Notes: generated from the sequence alone by a model not told the origin. DNA of 64,000 bases from Cheiracanthium punctorium (GCA_038373885.1 JAWZYV010019552.1:1202001-1266000); one strand, 5' to 3'. Shown: positions 31,133 to 42,183, counted from the first letter of the stretch. Made by a program: numbers and translations.

Positions 31133-31645
31133 TTAACCCTTTGAAGGCGCAACTCTTTCCTAATGCTGAAAAAAGGGCAGCCGTTGCCATCGCTCGACTT
31201 AACGACCCGCAAGAGGGCGGACGATCGAAACGTTCATCGCGTGCCACAGATCTAGTGACCTTTTTTTTTTTGACGACAGCTGGCTGCGCGCCACAGCCAG
31301 CTGCGTCAAAAAAGGGATCTCTAGATCTGTGGCACGCGATGAACGTTTCGATCGTCCGCCCTCTTGCTAGTCGTGAAGTCGCGCGATGGCAACGGCTGCC
31401 CTTTTTTCAGCATGGGGCAATCTATCCAGCCGTTCTCGCATTCTTCCATTTAGTTAGAGCTGTTAAAAAGAATCGTGAGCGTTTTTTTTTACGGGAAATG
31501 ACGTGCTAAAAAGTGAAGGATTCTCGTGGAGCTATCACCCGCCACTATTTTGATAGAAATCCAATCTATTCTTCGTGACTGGCAACAGTCAAAACGTCAG
31601 CGTTGGGTGTTCCCAGAGCGGGAACACTGCGCGTTAAAGGGTTAA
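31133..31645 (+). mobile_element. pB-A MITE (TTAA-CCCTTT ends), complete
   Basis: TTAACCCTTTGAAGGCGCAA ... ACTGCGCGTTAAAGGGTTAA with TTAA at 31133-31136 and 31642-31645. piggyBac-superfamily elements use TTAA targets and CCC ends. The 5' half is a fold-back: GCAAGAGGGCGGACGATCG and its reverse complement flank a second palindrome (CAGCTGGCTG/CAGCCAGCTG) around 31285. The frames here read through the palindrome, and no DDE transposase was recognised. It is the only copy complete at both ends. Confidence 0.85.
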
Positions 31646-32488
31646 AGGAGCATCTGTAAGTTGGTTATAAATGATAAAACATGAAGGAGTCGAAACCTGC
31701 TGAATCTTACCACCGCTGAGAAAACATCAAAAACAACATGGCGATAGTTAATGAATTCAAGCCGTGGGGACCCAATCAAATCGCAATCTGCTGAAAATTA
31801 AAAACCCTCTAAGGGGGGGGGCACTTAGTACCACAACCTGTTATCTGCGTAGCTTCAAAAACCGCCAAAACCGTCTGTCTTCGCACCAAAAACATCCAGT
31901 TTTCTGTCTTCACTTTCGATCATCGGCCCGATAACAATCTCTAGCTCTACAAACGAGCAAAAACCGACCACAGGGAGGGTACGAGAAAAAAAAAAAAATC
32001 CAGTAAGATAAAAAAAATATATTTTTTTTTCATTATTATTTCTTAACTGACAGATCGTTTCCTGCCCCGGGGGTAAAAATCATTAGGAGTTGGGAAGTTC
32101 GGGGGGGAAAAAAAAATAAAATAGAACACTCCTCAGATGGTTTTTATTTGGGTACATTACGAGATGAACCAACTAGCTAATGAGTCGGCACTATTAGCAG
32201 TTGCCGATATCTTGCCGACGACTTTCGTGGCAGCTTTTAATTTCTCCCTCCCTGGGTGAGGGCAGGGAAAAAAAATGGATAAGACGAGTCCTTCCCCCCC
32301 CCTCCTCTTCCCTCTTTAAATATGATCTGCAATTTTTTTTTCCTCTCTTTCTTTTACTTACAACGTTTAGGGCATAATCTGTAACTTGCGAATCTGCGTG
32401 ACGTGATATCGGGACAGGCACTAACCAGCAAAGTGCATGTGCAGACGAGTATATATAGTGAATTCGGTATATAACGAACTCATGGATA
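31646..32488. other. Anonymous DNA with A- and G-runs
   Basis: G-run near 31814, A-runs near 31988 and 32107, pyrimidine-rich 32240-32355. No supported frame. Confidence 0.4.
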
Positions 32489-32747
32489 TACAGTCGAACC
32501 TCCTTAATAGGGAATTTATCTTAAAGGTTAAAACTCTGGAGGAAAACAATTCCACCATTACGTCTTGCTTTTGATGCTTGATCAGTTAACACGAAAAAAG
32601 TTTTTTGCAACCTTTCGACTTAACGAATGAAAATTTGGTCCCGCCCGTTTACTATGGTGTTTCTTAACAGTTCGCATAGAGCGAACTACCGGATGTAGCG
32701 TACAAAAACAGTTTCCTGGAATTCGTTATAACGGGGAATTGACTGTA
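32489..32747. mobile_element. Tigger-type MITE (TA-CAGTCGAACCTC)
   Basis: TACAGTCGAACCTCCTTAAT at the left and GGAATTGACTGTA at the right; TA on both sides. Inner words ACTTAACGAATG and GTTATAACGGGG resemble the ends of the 61732-62553 element, which carries a Tigger-like transposase remnant. Nonautonomous. Confidence 0.7.
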
Positions 32748-32892
32748 TTAGAAAATGACTTTTTCCTAACAGGTTTTGGTTCTTAGAGTGTCGGTATAAA
32801 AAGAAGTAGAATAAATCAAGCCCAATGCATTGGTCACGGAGAACTTTCCATTGCAATTGTTGAGCATTCATAATTCTATGTGTTTTTCACCA

Positions 32893-33003
32893 GATATAGC
32901 GTGAATACGCTTTAGAACCCCTTAGAAAGTCCTCCTACCAAGGCAACTCCCATCCTTGGCAGATGGCCCTTGTGTAGCGTTGCCTTTATCACACAAATCA
33001 CAT
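32893..33003 (+). repeat. SINE or LINE-tail copy, homologous to 30009-30110
   Basis: TAGCGTGAATACGCTTTAGA, AAAGTCCTCCTACCAAGG, CATCCTTGGCAGATGG, TAGCGTTGCC and TCACACAAATCACATAA. Same order as the inverted insert at 30009-30110, with about 75-80% identity. It ends in an A-rich tail-like stretch. Confidence 0.65.
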
Positions 33004-33010
33004 AATTCTA

Positions 33011-33210
33011 TACGCTTAAACCCAATGAGCGAAAAAAAAAAAAAGACCGATACATTGCGGAGCGATCCGTTTCCATGGAAACCTATCGGTATTTCCGCAA
33101 AAGTGCTCTTTAAGTAGTGTTTTTTCTGAGAATTCCCCTCCTCGCTTTTTTTTTTTTTAAATTGCCCTACTCGACTGATCGAATTTCGCTAGTTTGGTTT
33201 AAAGCGTGTA
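33011..33210 (-). mobile_element. TA-A MITE copy, internally deleted
   Basis: Minus-oriented: TACGCTTAAACCCAATGAGCG at the left, TTTCGCTAGTTTGGTTTAAAGCGTGTA at the right (in two parts). Contains GCGGAGCGATCCGTTTCCAT. About 100 bp of the interior, including TTTAGGAGCG, is missing. Confidence 0.75.
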
Positions 33211-33475
33211 TGATATTCAAAAATAATCTCGCAAATAAACTTTAAATCATCGTGCATATTATTGAGCTTAATCTGTTGTTATGTATTTGCCGGTTGATCT
33301 GCTATTCGGAGCTCTAATTTAGGTTAAAAACAATAGCGCAAGGAAGCAGTTACCATAAGAAAAATAATGGTCCATTTAAAAGTTTTTTAAAAAGTTAAAA
33401 AAGATATTTTTATTTAAAGTTAAAAAAGAAATTAACTATTTAAACTTAAATATTGTTATACTTCAGTCCGTATAC

Positions 33476-34690
33476 TACCGTGTTTACTAGCGCCTCGCAT
33501 TTAATAGTCGCACCCCCGTTTTGAAGAATTAAAAATCGTCAAAATATTCTCCTCGCATAAAAGTCGCAGTCGGTTATTTGACCTTCGTCTAGAAAATGGA
33601 AAATTGTTACCTCTTCCCAGAACCTACACTGTACTTTCAGTTAAATTTTAAAACTGTAAAAATATGACCCTAAAAAGAAAAATGCCTTTATTTCGAGTGA
33701 AACTGGTGAAAAGGCTATAGAATAAACAGCACATGATCTGGAAACATTTGATAAATTAGTAGGGATGCACCGAGCACTATATTTTGCCGAATACCGAATA
33801 TTTGGTTAAAATTTATTAAACCGTTATTAAACTTTGATTGCAATGATTAATTTAATTAGTTTGATTTTAAATAAAATTGAATATTTCATAGGATGTAAAG
33901 CTTCAGAAATTAAAATGCTGTAAAGTTTAATATCCAAGTATTTCCTTTATGTATTATTAATAACTTTTTAAATATTTGGAAAATGATAATTTTTTTTTAC
34001 CTGCATATTTTATAAAAGTTTTTTTTTTTTTTTTTTTTTCCCAAATGGCGGGCCTTGACCAAGGCATTGGCCACAACTAAGCTGGAGTTATTGGTCACTT
34101 TATCATGGGGCACCTAGTAGGTGGAACACTTAATGTTATGAGGTTTTTTTTCCTGGTTACTTTTTCATATTTAAATGAGTTATTAATAGTAAGGTTAATG
34201 TAATATGTGTTAAAAGATTTAAAAAAAAATTGAAAAGCAACAAAATTTAAATTTAACGCCTGAACTTTAAAATATAATTTGATTGTGATATTAGTACGTA
34301 ACAACTTGAATTAATTTAGTACTATGGTACTATGCCATATCTTTAATTCAAAATTTAAAAAATATGCATTTGTTTACCAATTGTCGAATACTTAAATTTG
34401 TTTACTATTCGGTTGCCGAATATTAAAGTATTCGGCCGAACCGAATATTCGGTTTGTCTGCCGAATAGGCAGTATACCGAATACTAACCGAATATTCGGT
34501 GCATCCGTATAAATTACTAACTTAATTTTAATGGTTTTTTTTTTTTTTTTTTGGCATCAGTAATCTTTTAGCATTACAGTGTACAATGTTGTGCAATAAA
34601 TTTACCCTGTGTAATAGTCGCATCGCACCTAGACTTTCACAATGAAAAACTGCCAAAAATAGTGCGACTAATACGCGAGTAAACACGTTA
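33476..34690. mobile_element. TA-B element, longer variant, split by hAT8-A
   Basis: TACCGTGTTTACTAGCG at the left, GCGAGTAAACACGTTA at the right, with the longer interior also seen at 25636-26065. A hAT8-A copy lies at 33760-34509. Confidence 0.8.
33760..34509. mobile_element. hAT8-A MITE, second copy, nested
   Basis: TAGGGATGCACCGAGCAC ... CCGAATATTCGGTGCATCCGTA, 750 bp, flanked by TAAATTAG (33752-33759) and TAAATTAC (34510-34517), an 8-bp duplication with one change. Compared with the 29532 copy it lacks the 102-bp insert and has a replaced segment with a 20+ T-run (34018-34039) and GGCGGGCCTTGACC. Confidence 0.9.
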
Positions 34691-35292
34691 TATGCATCAA
34701 TTCATACCTTTTGATTAGAAATTAAAAATTAAAATTTAAAAGAAAAACTTTATAACGTTCTTTTTTAATGAAAATTTTAATTTCGTAGTATAAAATCTGT
34801 TTTGTAAGAAATATTTGTCACTTGTTATTCATAAGTAGTGGGGAAAAAAAAATTATCCTAACAATAACAGATTAGAGTTCGCACTTTACACCTCAACCCT
34901 TTTTTGAAAAACAACAGGCAGGACTCCTTGGAGACATCTTGTGCTGCGACAATGAGAAATGCCAATCAAGGCCGTGTCAAGAAGAAATCTTATGCCTTAT
35001 CGAGATGGCGCTGCCTAAAACAAAAGGATTGCCAAGACACCTCCCCCGTCTCCCCCTTGTTTTCTTATACTCACACTGAATCTGCAATTGTTTTATCTTG
35101 CATTTAAATGTCAATTCATTACGCCTTAAACGCGAAAGCTTTAAAGTCTCTGCATTGTCCTTTCTAGAAAATTGATAATCGTTGACGTACAGGAGTCACA
35201 GTCCGCCATTACTTTATTTGAAAGAACCGAATTACACTGCAATAAATATTTCCCTCTTATTACAGCACAACGTGTGGATAAACGTTGAAACG
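34691..35292. other. Anonymous DNA, no gene recognised
   Basis: 34890-35050 has moderate GC and two overlapping open frames, and includes AGATGGCGCT (35003-35012). No domain or splice structure supports an exon. Confidence 0.35.
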
Positions 35293-35525
35293 GTGAAATT
35301 CGAATGCTAATGTGCTGAACATTCGAATAGCAAATGGCAATCGAAATTTCGAATACTATTCGAATAGTGAAATAGCGATTAATCGCAAATACTAGTCGGA
35401 TAGGGAAAATAGGGAATATTCACGATAGACTAATAGAATAGATAGAATCGAATCGATTAATCGATTATTCCTACGATTCGAATAGTAGTTATCGATTATG
35501 AAAATTATTCGCATGACACATCGCT
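35293..35525. repeat. hAT-type ATTCGAATA-rich repeat
   Basis: Dense CGAATA/TATTCG words (AACATTCGAATAG, ACTATTCGAATAGTG, AATCGATTAATCGATT) resemble subterminal arrays of hAT elements. A similar word set occurs at 49290-49440. Ends and target duplication could not be defined. Confidence 0.45.
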
Positions 35526-35559
35526 GAAGTCGCCTAATAGGATAGCGATCCCCATTAGG

Positions 35560-35609
35560 CTTCTGAGAATAATCCCTAAATAAGTGTATTTAGGGATTAT
35601 TCTCAGAAG
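35560..35609. repeat. Perfect 23-bp-arm hairpin
   Basis: Arms 35560-35582 and 35587-35609 are exactly complementary (CTTCTGAGAATAATCCCTAA...), with a 4-nt AGTG loop. No flanking duplication was found. Confidence 0.9.
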
Positions 35610-35762
35610 AAAGATTGCAACTCTACCAATCTGGGGGCCTCGGGCAAATGCCCGAATCGAACATGTGATACTAAACCCCTGTGCTTACTGACGTTTATTT
35701 ATACTTGAAAAAGCCCTCTAGAGTATTTTACCTTTGAGGATCTGACCCCCTGCCCCTTAGCC

Positions 35763-35933
35763 CAGGGGCGTAGCCAGGGTGGGGGATATCCGGATATATC
35801 CCCCCTCCCCCCGAAATTTTTGGATGAGTGATGAAACTCCGTCTATTTATACACATATAAGTTCATATCCCCCCCGAAAAATTTTCCAGGCGCATATCCC
35901 CCCCCCCGAAAAATTTTCCTGGCTACGCGCCTG
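35763..35933. mobile_element. hAT8-D-like MITE (CAGGGGCGTAGCC)
   Basis: CAGGGGCGTAGCCAGG at the left, CCTGGCTACGCGCCTG at the right. The inner sequence repeats CCCGAAAAATTTTCC. A clean 8-bp duplication is not visible. Shares ends and GATATATCCC words with the 74-bp element at 62658. Confidence 0.8.
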
Positions 35934-36021
35934 CAGCCCACCCCTTTTCCACCATACTAGGCTTCTCGCTTTTCCAGATCTCTGATAACTATAGTCTTCC
36001 AAACGGTCATCTCCTCTGCAA

Positions 36022-36653
36022 TACACTACTGGCCAAAAGTATTGCAAGTTCGAGAAATCTAACCATCGTTTCAAGAATAACCCTAGAAAAAATGGAAAGG
36101 AAATTTGCCAGATTTAAATATTTTTGAGTATTTATGTAGTATCATTGGAAAGAATACATCTGAAAATCCCCCCCCCCCCAAAAAAAATGAGAGCTTTCGG
36201 AACCCATCCTTTAAGTAGGCACCCTGAAACACCGTCGGAAGTGTTGTCAAACAGTGTGGATTCCCTATCTAAAAGAGTGGCTGTTGGGTACAAGTCAAGG
36301 TTGCTCAGCAACATAATAAAGGATCTTAAGTTTAATTGCCTTTATTTATTGTCCTCTTTTTGCAGAATCACTTGAAATGAATTCTTTATTTAATTTTATT
36401 CCGGCAAGCCAAAATGGATTATGATTTCTATAATAACCTATATATTTTTTATGCTACTTTTTCAATAAAATAAATAATTATTTTTGTTCTTTAACTGAAT
36501 GCTCTCTTGTCTCTTAAGTCATTCATTTAGCATATTGACATTAAAAAATATCCATTCTATTGATTTTTAATTTTCACGGGGGGAAAGGAGGCTTCATCTC
36601 GAAAAGGGTTAGATTTCTGAAACTTGCAATACTTTTGGCCAGTCAGTAGTGTA
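36022..36653 (+). mobile_element. Tc1-like transposon remnant
   Basis: TACACTACTGGCCAAAAGTA at the left and TTTTGGCCAGTCAGTAGTGTA at the right (two parts of the inverted end), TA on both sides. The ACTGGCCAAAAGTATT end is typical of Tc1-family elements. At 632 bp it is internally deleted. Confidence 0.82.
36216..36308 (+). pseudogene. Tc1-like transposase C-terminal remnant
   Basis: Frame RHPETPSEVLSNSVDSLSK then RVAVGYKSR. The spacing (P-x-x-L, then VxSMxxRVxxVIxxxG in the family) fits the extreme C-terminus of Tc1 transposases, with S-L-S-K in place of S-M-P-R. No DDE residues remain upstream. Confidence 0.5.
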
Positions 36654-38580
36654 TATTCTAAAGGCGTCTTCTACAAACGTACTAGTGTACAAACAGCTGC
36701 ATGGTAGAGAGAACATAGGGCTCCCAATTTTCTCCTTTGTCTCCTCTACTCTATCCGGGAACCTGATCACCTCTCTCCCGGATTTTTCCCGGTCCCGGAC
36801 TCTTACTATAACGACCCGCGAACACCCGATATACACTACTGCTCCTCCAGTTCGCACAAAGCTCCCGGTCCATGCAAAAGCCCTTGACAATAAATGACCT
36901 ACGCCCGCCGCCGCCGCCGCCCCCCCTCCCAATCGCGCGATAGAATCTTGCTGCTGCCCCCCCCCCCCCCTCCTCCTCCTCCTCCGAGATTAGCCGGCTG
37001 TCCGGCCAAGACATTAATTATAGTCCGGCAAATAAGCCGGACTCTCCCTTCGACGAAAGAGAGAGAGAGAAGGTTCTAGCAGCACAGCAGCAACTGGAAC
37101 CGGCTTAAACATCTGAGTCAATAGAGGCAACTGGATTTTAATCCGTTAAGTAGTTGCTGCCGATGAGTTTCCATCCCAAGTCCACAGCCTCCCCCCACCC
37201 CCCCCCGCATTGTTCCGCGGAATGTCCGGCTTTTCCGTCCATTGTCCGGCGTCTAAGAGGTTATTGTCTTAGGGAGGTAAACAGGGTTCTGGTAACAATC
37301 CAATGATTGCATTAGGATTCTGAGCTTTTCTCTCTCTATACCTCCCCCCTCCAGCCGTTCTGATTCTCTAATAATGAATGGGGGGGGACCGACCCCCTTA
37401 TAATGTGCAAGGGTTCAGTTTGTGTATTAGCACAAAACAAAAAGGGGGTGGGGGGAAGAAGAGGTACGCTGTCTTATTATTATGAAGCGGGCCACGGCAC
37501 AAGATCGGGTTGACACAAAGGATATATCTCGGCTGCCTGTGTGTGTATATAACAGACGGGATTGGGGGAGCAGAGTAGAGAATAAGCGAGGGTTGTGGTG
37601 GTGGGTGGTTCTGCGCGCATGCGTAGACGGCCGCTACTGCCCAAATTAAATTCGGAGGAGTTCGGTGTGGGGGGCGGGGGGGGGGTTGTTAAGGACACAG
37701 ATGCTTATCTTGGGGATGGACAATTTTACGCAGACGATGGTCAGTTTGATAAAAGTTTTACGGCAGAGCTACCTTCTCTTTGGAATATGAATTCGATAAA
37801 TGCCGAGTTTGTAGATGGAATCTTGGAGTACTTAAATTGTTTTATCTAATAACGTCATTCTGGAAAGCGTGAATGACAGTAAATAAAGATAAAGCAGCCG
37901 CGTTCGATTGCATTCAGTCTTTCTTGCAGAGCCGTAAATGCATAAAGGATGCTACGTCCATAGATTTCGGTGGACGGGAAGCTGCTAGTAACAAATGGTA
38001 ATGTGCTTCGAATCTCCCAACTGCCCCAGACCGTTAGGTACTGAAATTCTTTTGAGTGCTCCTATATTTGAACTATAAAGATTATGCTCATCAGTCTCAG
38101 TAGTGTTCAAAAGTTCTGTGGCGCCTATCTCTTTTGAAAAAGAACACCCTCGATCCATTTTAAAAGACAGTGAATTCGCGCTACAACGCGATCTTATCTA
38201 ACGCCAATGGGGCATTACGCGAGTTTTACACGAGTAACGTATCTCAGAGCTAACGCGGTCTGCTTTCCCGCAACGCTAGATTTGCCACCAACAATAAGAA
38301 ACGTTAACCTGAAGTACGGGGTGTGAAGGGTCAGTATCGTCTTCGTGATTGGCTACCGAAGAAGAGAGCCAATCAGCGAACGGTATTTCATTTCTCTTAT
38401 CATCACTGAAGGCGGAAGCACCCAAACCGTCCCAGTCTGAACCTGGTTTTATTCATTATTTTAGGTAGGAAACGGCAATAAATAGTTAGTGAATGGTTTA
38501 AAACGGTTCGAGGGGTGTTTATAAGTGCCTAAAGTAATGGAGTGCTTGTTTCAAAAAGCCGTATTTATAAATACCCTATT
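36654..38580. other. GC-rich stretch with CCG repeats, G/C-runs and a possible promoter
   Basis: 36760-37010 is GC-rich with a (CCG)n tract (36903-36921) and C-runs. 37480-37700 has TATATAA (37547-37553), then a CGCGCATGCG word (37614-37623) and an 84-codon frame (37595-37849) that is not recognised. 38160-38290 repeats ACGCG words. The layout could be a promoter and first exon, but no protein homology or splice evidence exists. Confidence 0.3.
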
Positions 38581-38581
38581 T

Positions 38582-38888
38582 CTCAACGCGACAGGTTCAC
38601 TTGCTCGTGGGATCCCGGTGCTCTATTCTCCCTCGGCTGTTGTGAAATAGTCGTTGGTTAACTCTGCCCTGCCTTGAGGTCACTTCAGGCGGTGTCTTAT
38701 ACTCAGGAGGGGCGTCAAGGGGGTTCTTGTGATTGGCTAGACGACCTCCCGAAGTTGTTAGCGCAGCCGATAATTAAGACACTGGGTCTGCCCAGTTGGC
38801 AGCTAACAATCGACTATTTCCCGAACAACCGGGGGAGAATAGAGCGCTTGGAACGCATCCCTCGCGTAAGTCAGGACTCCACTGTATA
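38582..38888. repeat. Imperfect inverted repeat, probable MITE
   Basis: GCTCTATTCTCCCTCGGCTG (from about 38620) is the inverse of CCGGGGGAGAATAGAGC (to about 38850). The pairing extends through AAATAGTCG...TTAACT and AGCTAACAATCGACTATTT, giving arms of about 55 bp. Outer parts (CAACGCGACAGG / CGCGTAAGTCAGG) pair loosely. The right margin, GACTCCACTGTA, resembles a TACAGTGGA end. Confidence 0.6.
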
Positions 38889-39031
38889 ATAAAGTGAATT
38901 CTGCACAAACCAAAGTTAAGTTCCTTTGTGTGACCTTATTTACGGCCGTATTCACCAAACATGTGACATGTGAATTAACCCTAACACGCGTGTTAGGGTT
39001 AGAAATGGGTTATCTTATAAGATATCTTGCC

Positions 39032-39207
39032 TAGGGATAGACGTGAGACAACTTTTTTGCGAGACGAGACAGAGATTTACAGCTTTTTTGCGAGACGAGA
39101 CAGACATTTTTAACATTATGATATAGGGATTTCGCGAGACGAGACAAAGCTTTTCGGCTGTTTTGCGAGACGCGAGACGCCTATTTTTCGTCTCGCGTCC
39201 AACCCTA
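39032..39207. mobile_element. hAT8-B MITE (TAGGGATGGACGCGAGACGA)
   Basis: TAGGGATAGACGTGAGAC ... GTCTCGCGTCCAACCCTA, 176 bp, flanked by ATCTTGCC (39024-39031) and ATCTTGCT (39208-39215), an 8-bp duplication with one change. Interior is a string of TTTTTTGCGAGACGAGAC repeats. Second copy at 52546. Confidence 0.9.
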
Positions 39208-39550
39208 ATCTTGCTGATGACTTCAACACGGGAATTTGGATTCATCCTCGTGTCAAACATTGGTGAATACGGCTGTTACATCTATCGGATTTATTCTTCT
39301 GCCAAAAAGGACTTATGCACTTCATATGTGTTCTTGATGATGCTTAGAAATACACTTGTCGTTATTTTAATTTTCGATTTTTTTTTTTTTTTTTCAGTTC
39401 AATTTATGCTTGGAGCTCCCCCCTCCCCTCTTGGAATTTCCATGCACGGAGACATTTGAATGAAATAATAAGGTATGTTTTTTTTCTTCCCGAACTCACA
39501 TTTTAATTTTATTTCCTGATTTGACTTTTAATTTCCATATTTTAATTTAA

Positions 39551-40111
39551 CAGGGTGTCTACAGACCTGGAAAGTCAGGGAATATCAGGGAAAGCCAGGG
39601 AAATGAGCTTTGGTCAGGGAAAGTCAGGGATTTGGGAAAAAAGTCAGGGAAATTCGAAGAAATTGAAGAAAGGTCAGGGAAATGCAAGAAAAAATTGAAT
39701 TTTACCGCAAAATTAAGAAAATATTGGCTGTTTGAACCTAATTGTAGAAATTATTTTATTTTCATTTTCTCATTTAACCTTATAAATAATTTTAAAATGT
39801 GTCTTTAATGAGCCTATCTTGTGCAGTTGAAATAGGCTTAATTTATCCTAAATTATTATCAAACAGGGTTTTTTGTTAGAATCCAGTGATGTCAAATAAA
39901 ATTCTTGTGTATATTGATTTTATTATTATTATTTGTAAAAAAGGGGCAAAATGTATAAAAACGTTATTAATTAAAGGTTGTAATATTAAAATAGGAATGC
40001 AAAATTCTGGAAAGCGCGCTAGATAAAAAGTCGGGGAAGAGGGCGATAGATGTCAGGGAAGGTCAGGGAAAAGTCAGGGATGCAAAAGCTGTGAAATCTG
40101 TAGAAACTCTG
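39551..40111 (+). mobile_element. hAT5-A MITE, 5-bp TSD
   Basis: CAGGGTGTCTACAGACC ... TCTGTAGAAACTCTG, 561 bp, with TTTAA on both sides (39546-39550, 40112-40116). Many GTCAGGGAAA subterminal motifs at the left; fewer at the right. Confidence 0.88.
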
Positions 40112-40121
40112 TTTAAGCGTT

Positions 40122-40164
40122 CTTACTTCAGTGTTAAATATATCATATTTAACACTGAAGTAAG
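40122..40164. repeat. Perfect 20-bp-arm hairpin
   Basis: Arms 40122-40141 and 40145-40164 (CTTACTTCAGTGTTAAATAT and its exact complement), 3-nt loop, just 11 bases from the end of hAT5-A. TTAAATATATCATAT recurs once more at 40164-40178. Confidence 0.9.
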
Positions 40165-40274
40165 TTAAATATATCATATATAATTATAATTAATAAGAAA
40201 TACCTGCAAAGCAGAAAATCTGTCAATTATTTGGATGTTCCTATTTGATTTGTGTTGAGTGCAAAGCTACACAG

Positions 40275-40558
40275 TTAACCCATTCGTGCCTGGATCTTTT
40301 TGCGACTTTCTTCGATTTTTGGTAACACCAGCAGTAATTGATAAATTTCTGATGTCAACTTTTTGAACAAGGCATGATTTCATTTAAAATCCTTATGTGT
40401 TAAAATTGAAATGTCAACATCCTACTTGGCCATATTAAAAAATTTTGTGGAATTGAGGTTCAATACTCACGAATAAAGGGTAGGAAAAATAAATAACGTT
40501 TTCGAATGATAGCGAAAATGCCGTCCCAAAAAAGGGACGCTAGGCATAAATGGGTTAA
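40275..40558 (+). mobile_element. pB-B MITE (TTAA-CCCATT ends), copy 1
   Basis: TTAACCCATTCGTGCCTGG ... CTAGGCATAAATGGGTTAA with TTAA at both edges; core 276 bp. TTAA targets and CCC ends suggest piggyBac type. Internal landmarks: AAATTTCTGATGTCAAC, AAATAACGTTTTCGA, and ATGCCGTCCCAAAAAAGGGAC. Confidence 0.85.
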
Positions 40559-41514
40559 TTCATCCGATTGGGAGTTATGTAGAAAAGACTGAGCTTATAG
40601 CTGCTTTAAAAATTGGACAATCTACGATTTTTAACGATTTTAGATTTTGAAAGAGTCTCCAACACCGATAGAGCAGTACCGTTGAAATTTTGTACACACA
40701 TAGAAAAAAAAATTTAAATTAAAAAAATTACTCAGACTTAAGTAAAAATCAGTTACCATTTCATCGGAATTTTTTAGTAATTTTTGCTATTTTAACCTTC
40801 ATTAGCGCCTGGTCAGTGGGTGTTTGAATTTTACACAGATATGCAGAACGTTGTAGAGAAAAAAATTCTTTTTCTCTTCATTGAAAATTTAAAAATCCAA
40901 CCAATTTTCTGGTTTTATAGAATTCGTCGTAAAACATTCTACTATTTAAAAAAATAATAGAACACTGTACATAAATATTTAAATTTAGACAAGAATATAC
41001 TCGTAAATTTAAAAAATAAGTATACCAAAGTCAACATACCCAGAAATATGAGGACATGTTGATTTTATTTAGTTTTTCTTTTTTCTATATATTTGTATCT
41101 TATTATTCACTGCTTTGTTTTCATTAAAATAGTCTGTACCTATTTTAAATTCAGTTACAACGAGTTAATTGCTTGTGTTTTGTGAAACAGTCAAGTGGTA
41201 TAGAATATTTCGACGTTATAAGAGAGTTGTAACTAATCAAGGTCACTATAGCCGAGATCAGTAGTGTTTGTATGTAGCCCAGCCGCCCCCCCCCTAATAA
41301 AACTCTGGGTGCGCCACTGCATATGTGCGCGTGCTTAGAAGGTAATTCTTATCAGAATCGCAATTGATTTTCATTGAACTTCAAAATCGATGTTTTTCAT
41401 GAAATTTATTGTTAGTGTGATTTTTTTTTTTTTTTCAAGAAGGGGGCAGGATGCCATACACTTTTTTTTGTTCTTTTTTAATTTGATCGTCTTGATATTT
41501 TACCGTCTAATCAT
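40559..41514. other. Anonymous AT-rich DNA
   Basis: AT-rich with A- and T-runs. Near 41283-41324 is a one-ended G/C-run hAT terminus (CTCTGGGTGCGCCACTG). No gene signal. Confidence 0.4.
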
Positions 41515-41515
41515 T

Positions 41516-42183
41516 CAGGGTTTCTACAGACCTGGAATGTCAGGAAAATGAGTTTTGGTCAGGAAAGTCAGGGTTTTGGGAAAAAAGTCAGGGAAATGAG
41601 CAGACATTGAAGAAAGGTCAGGGAAATGCAAGAAAATTTGAATTTTGCGGTAAAATCAAGACCTGGAAAGTCAGGGAATATCAGCGAAAGTCAGGGAAAT
41701 GAGTTTTGGTCAGGGATTTGGAAAAAAAGCCAGGGAAATTTGAAAAAATTGAACAAAGGTCAGGGAAATACAAGAATATGTGGCAAAATCAAGAAAATAT
41801 TGGCTGTTTGAACCCAAGTATAGAAATTGTTTTATTTTCATTTTCTCATTCAACCTTATAAATAATTTTAAAATGTGTTCTTTATGAGCCTATCTTGTGC
41901 AGTTGAAATAGGCTCAATTTTATCCTAAATGATTAACAAACATGGTTTTTGCTAGAATCTAGTGATGTCCAATAAGATTCTTGTACATATTAATTTTATC
42001 ATTATTATTATTTGTAAAAAAAAGGGGGCAAAATATATAAAAAGTTATTAATTAAAGGATGTAATATTACAAATAGGAACGCAAAATTCGGGAAAGCACG
42101 CCAGATAAAAAGTCAGGGAAGATCATGATAGATGTCAGGGAAAAAGTCAGAGAAGCAAAAGCTGTGAAATCTGTAGAAACACT
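41516..42183 (+). mobile_element. hAT5-A copy with duplicated 5' part
   Basis: Starts CAGGGTTTCTACAGACC at 41516. At 41661 the 5' segment restarts (GACCTGGAAAGTCAGGGAAT), so about 145 bp of the subterminal GTCAGGGAAA zone is duplicated. The right end is damaged (GTAGAAACACTT). The left flank is TCATT; no clean duplication on the right. Confidence 0.82.
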
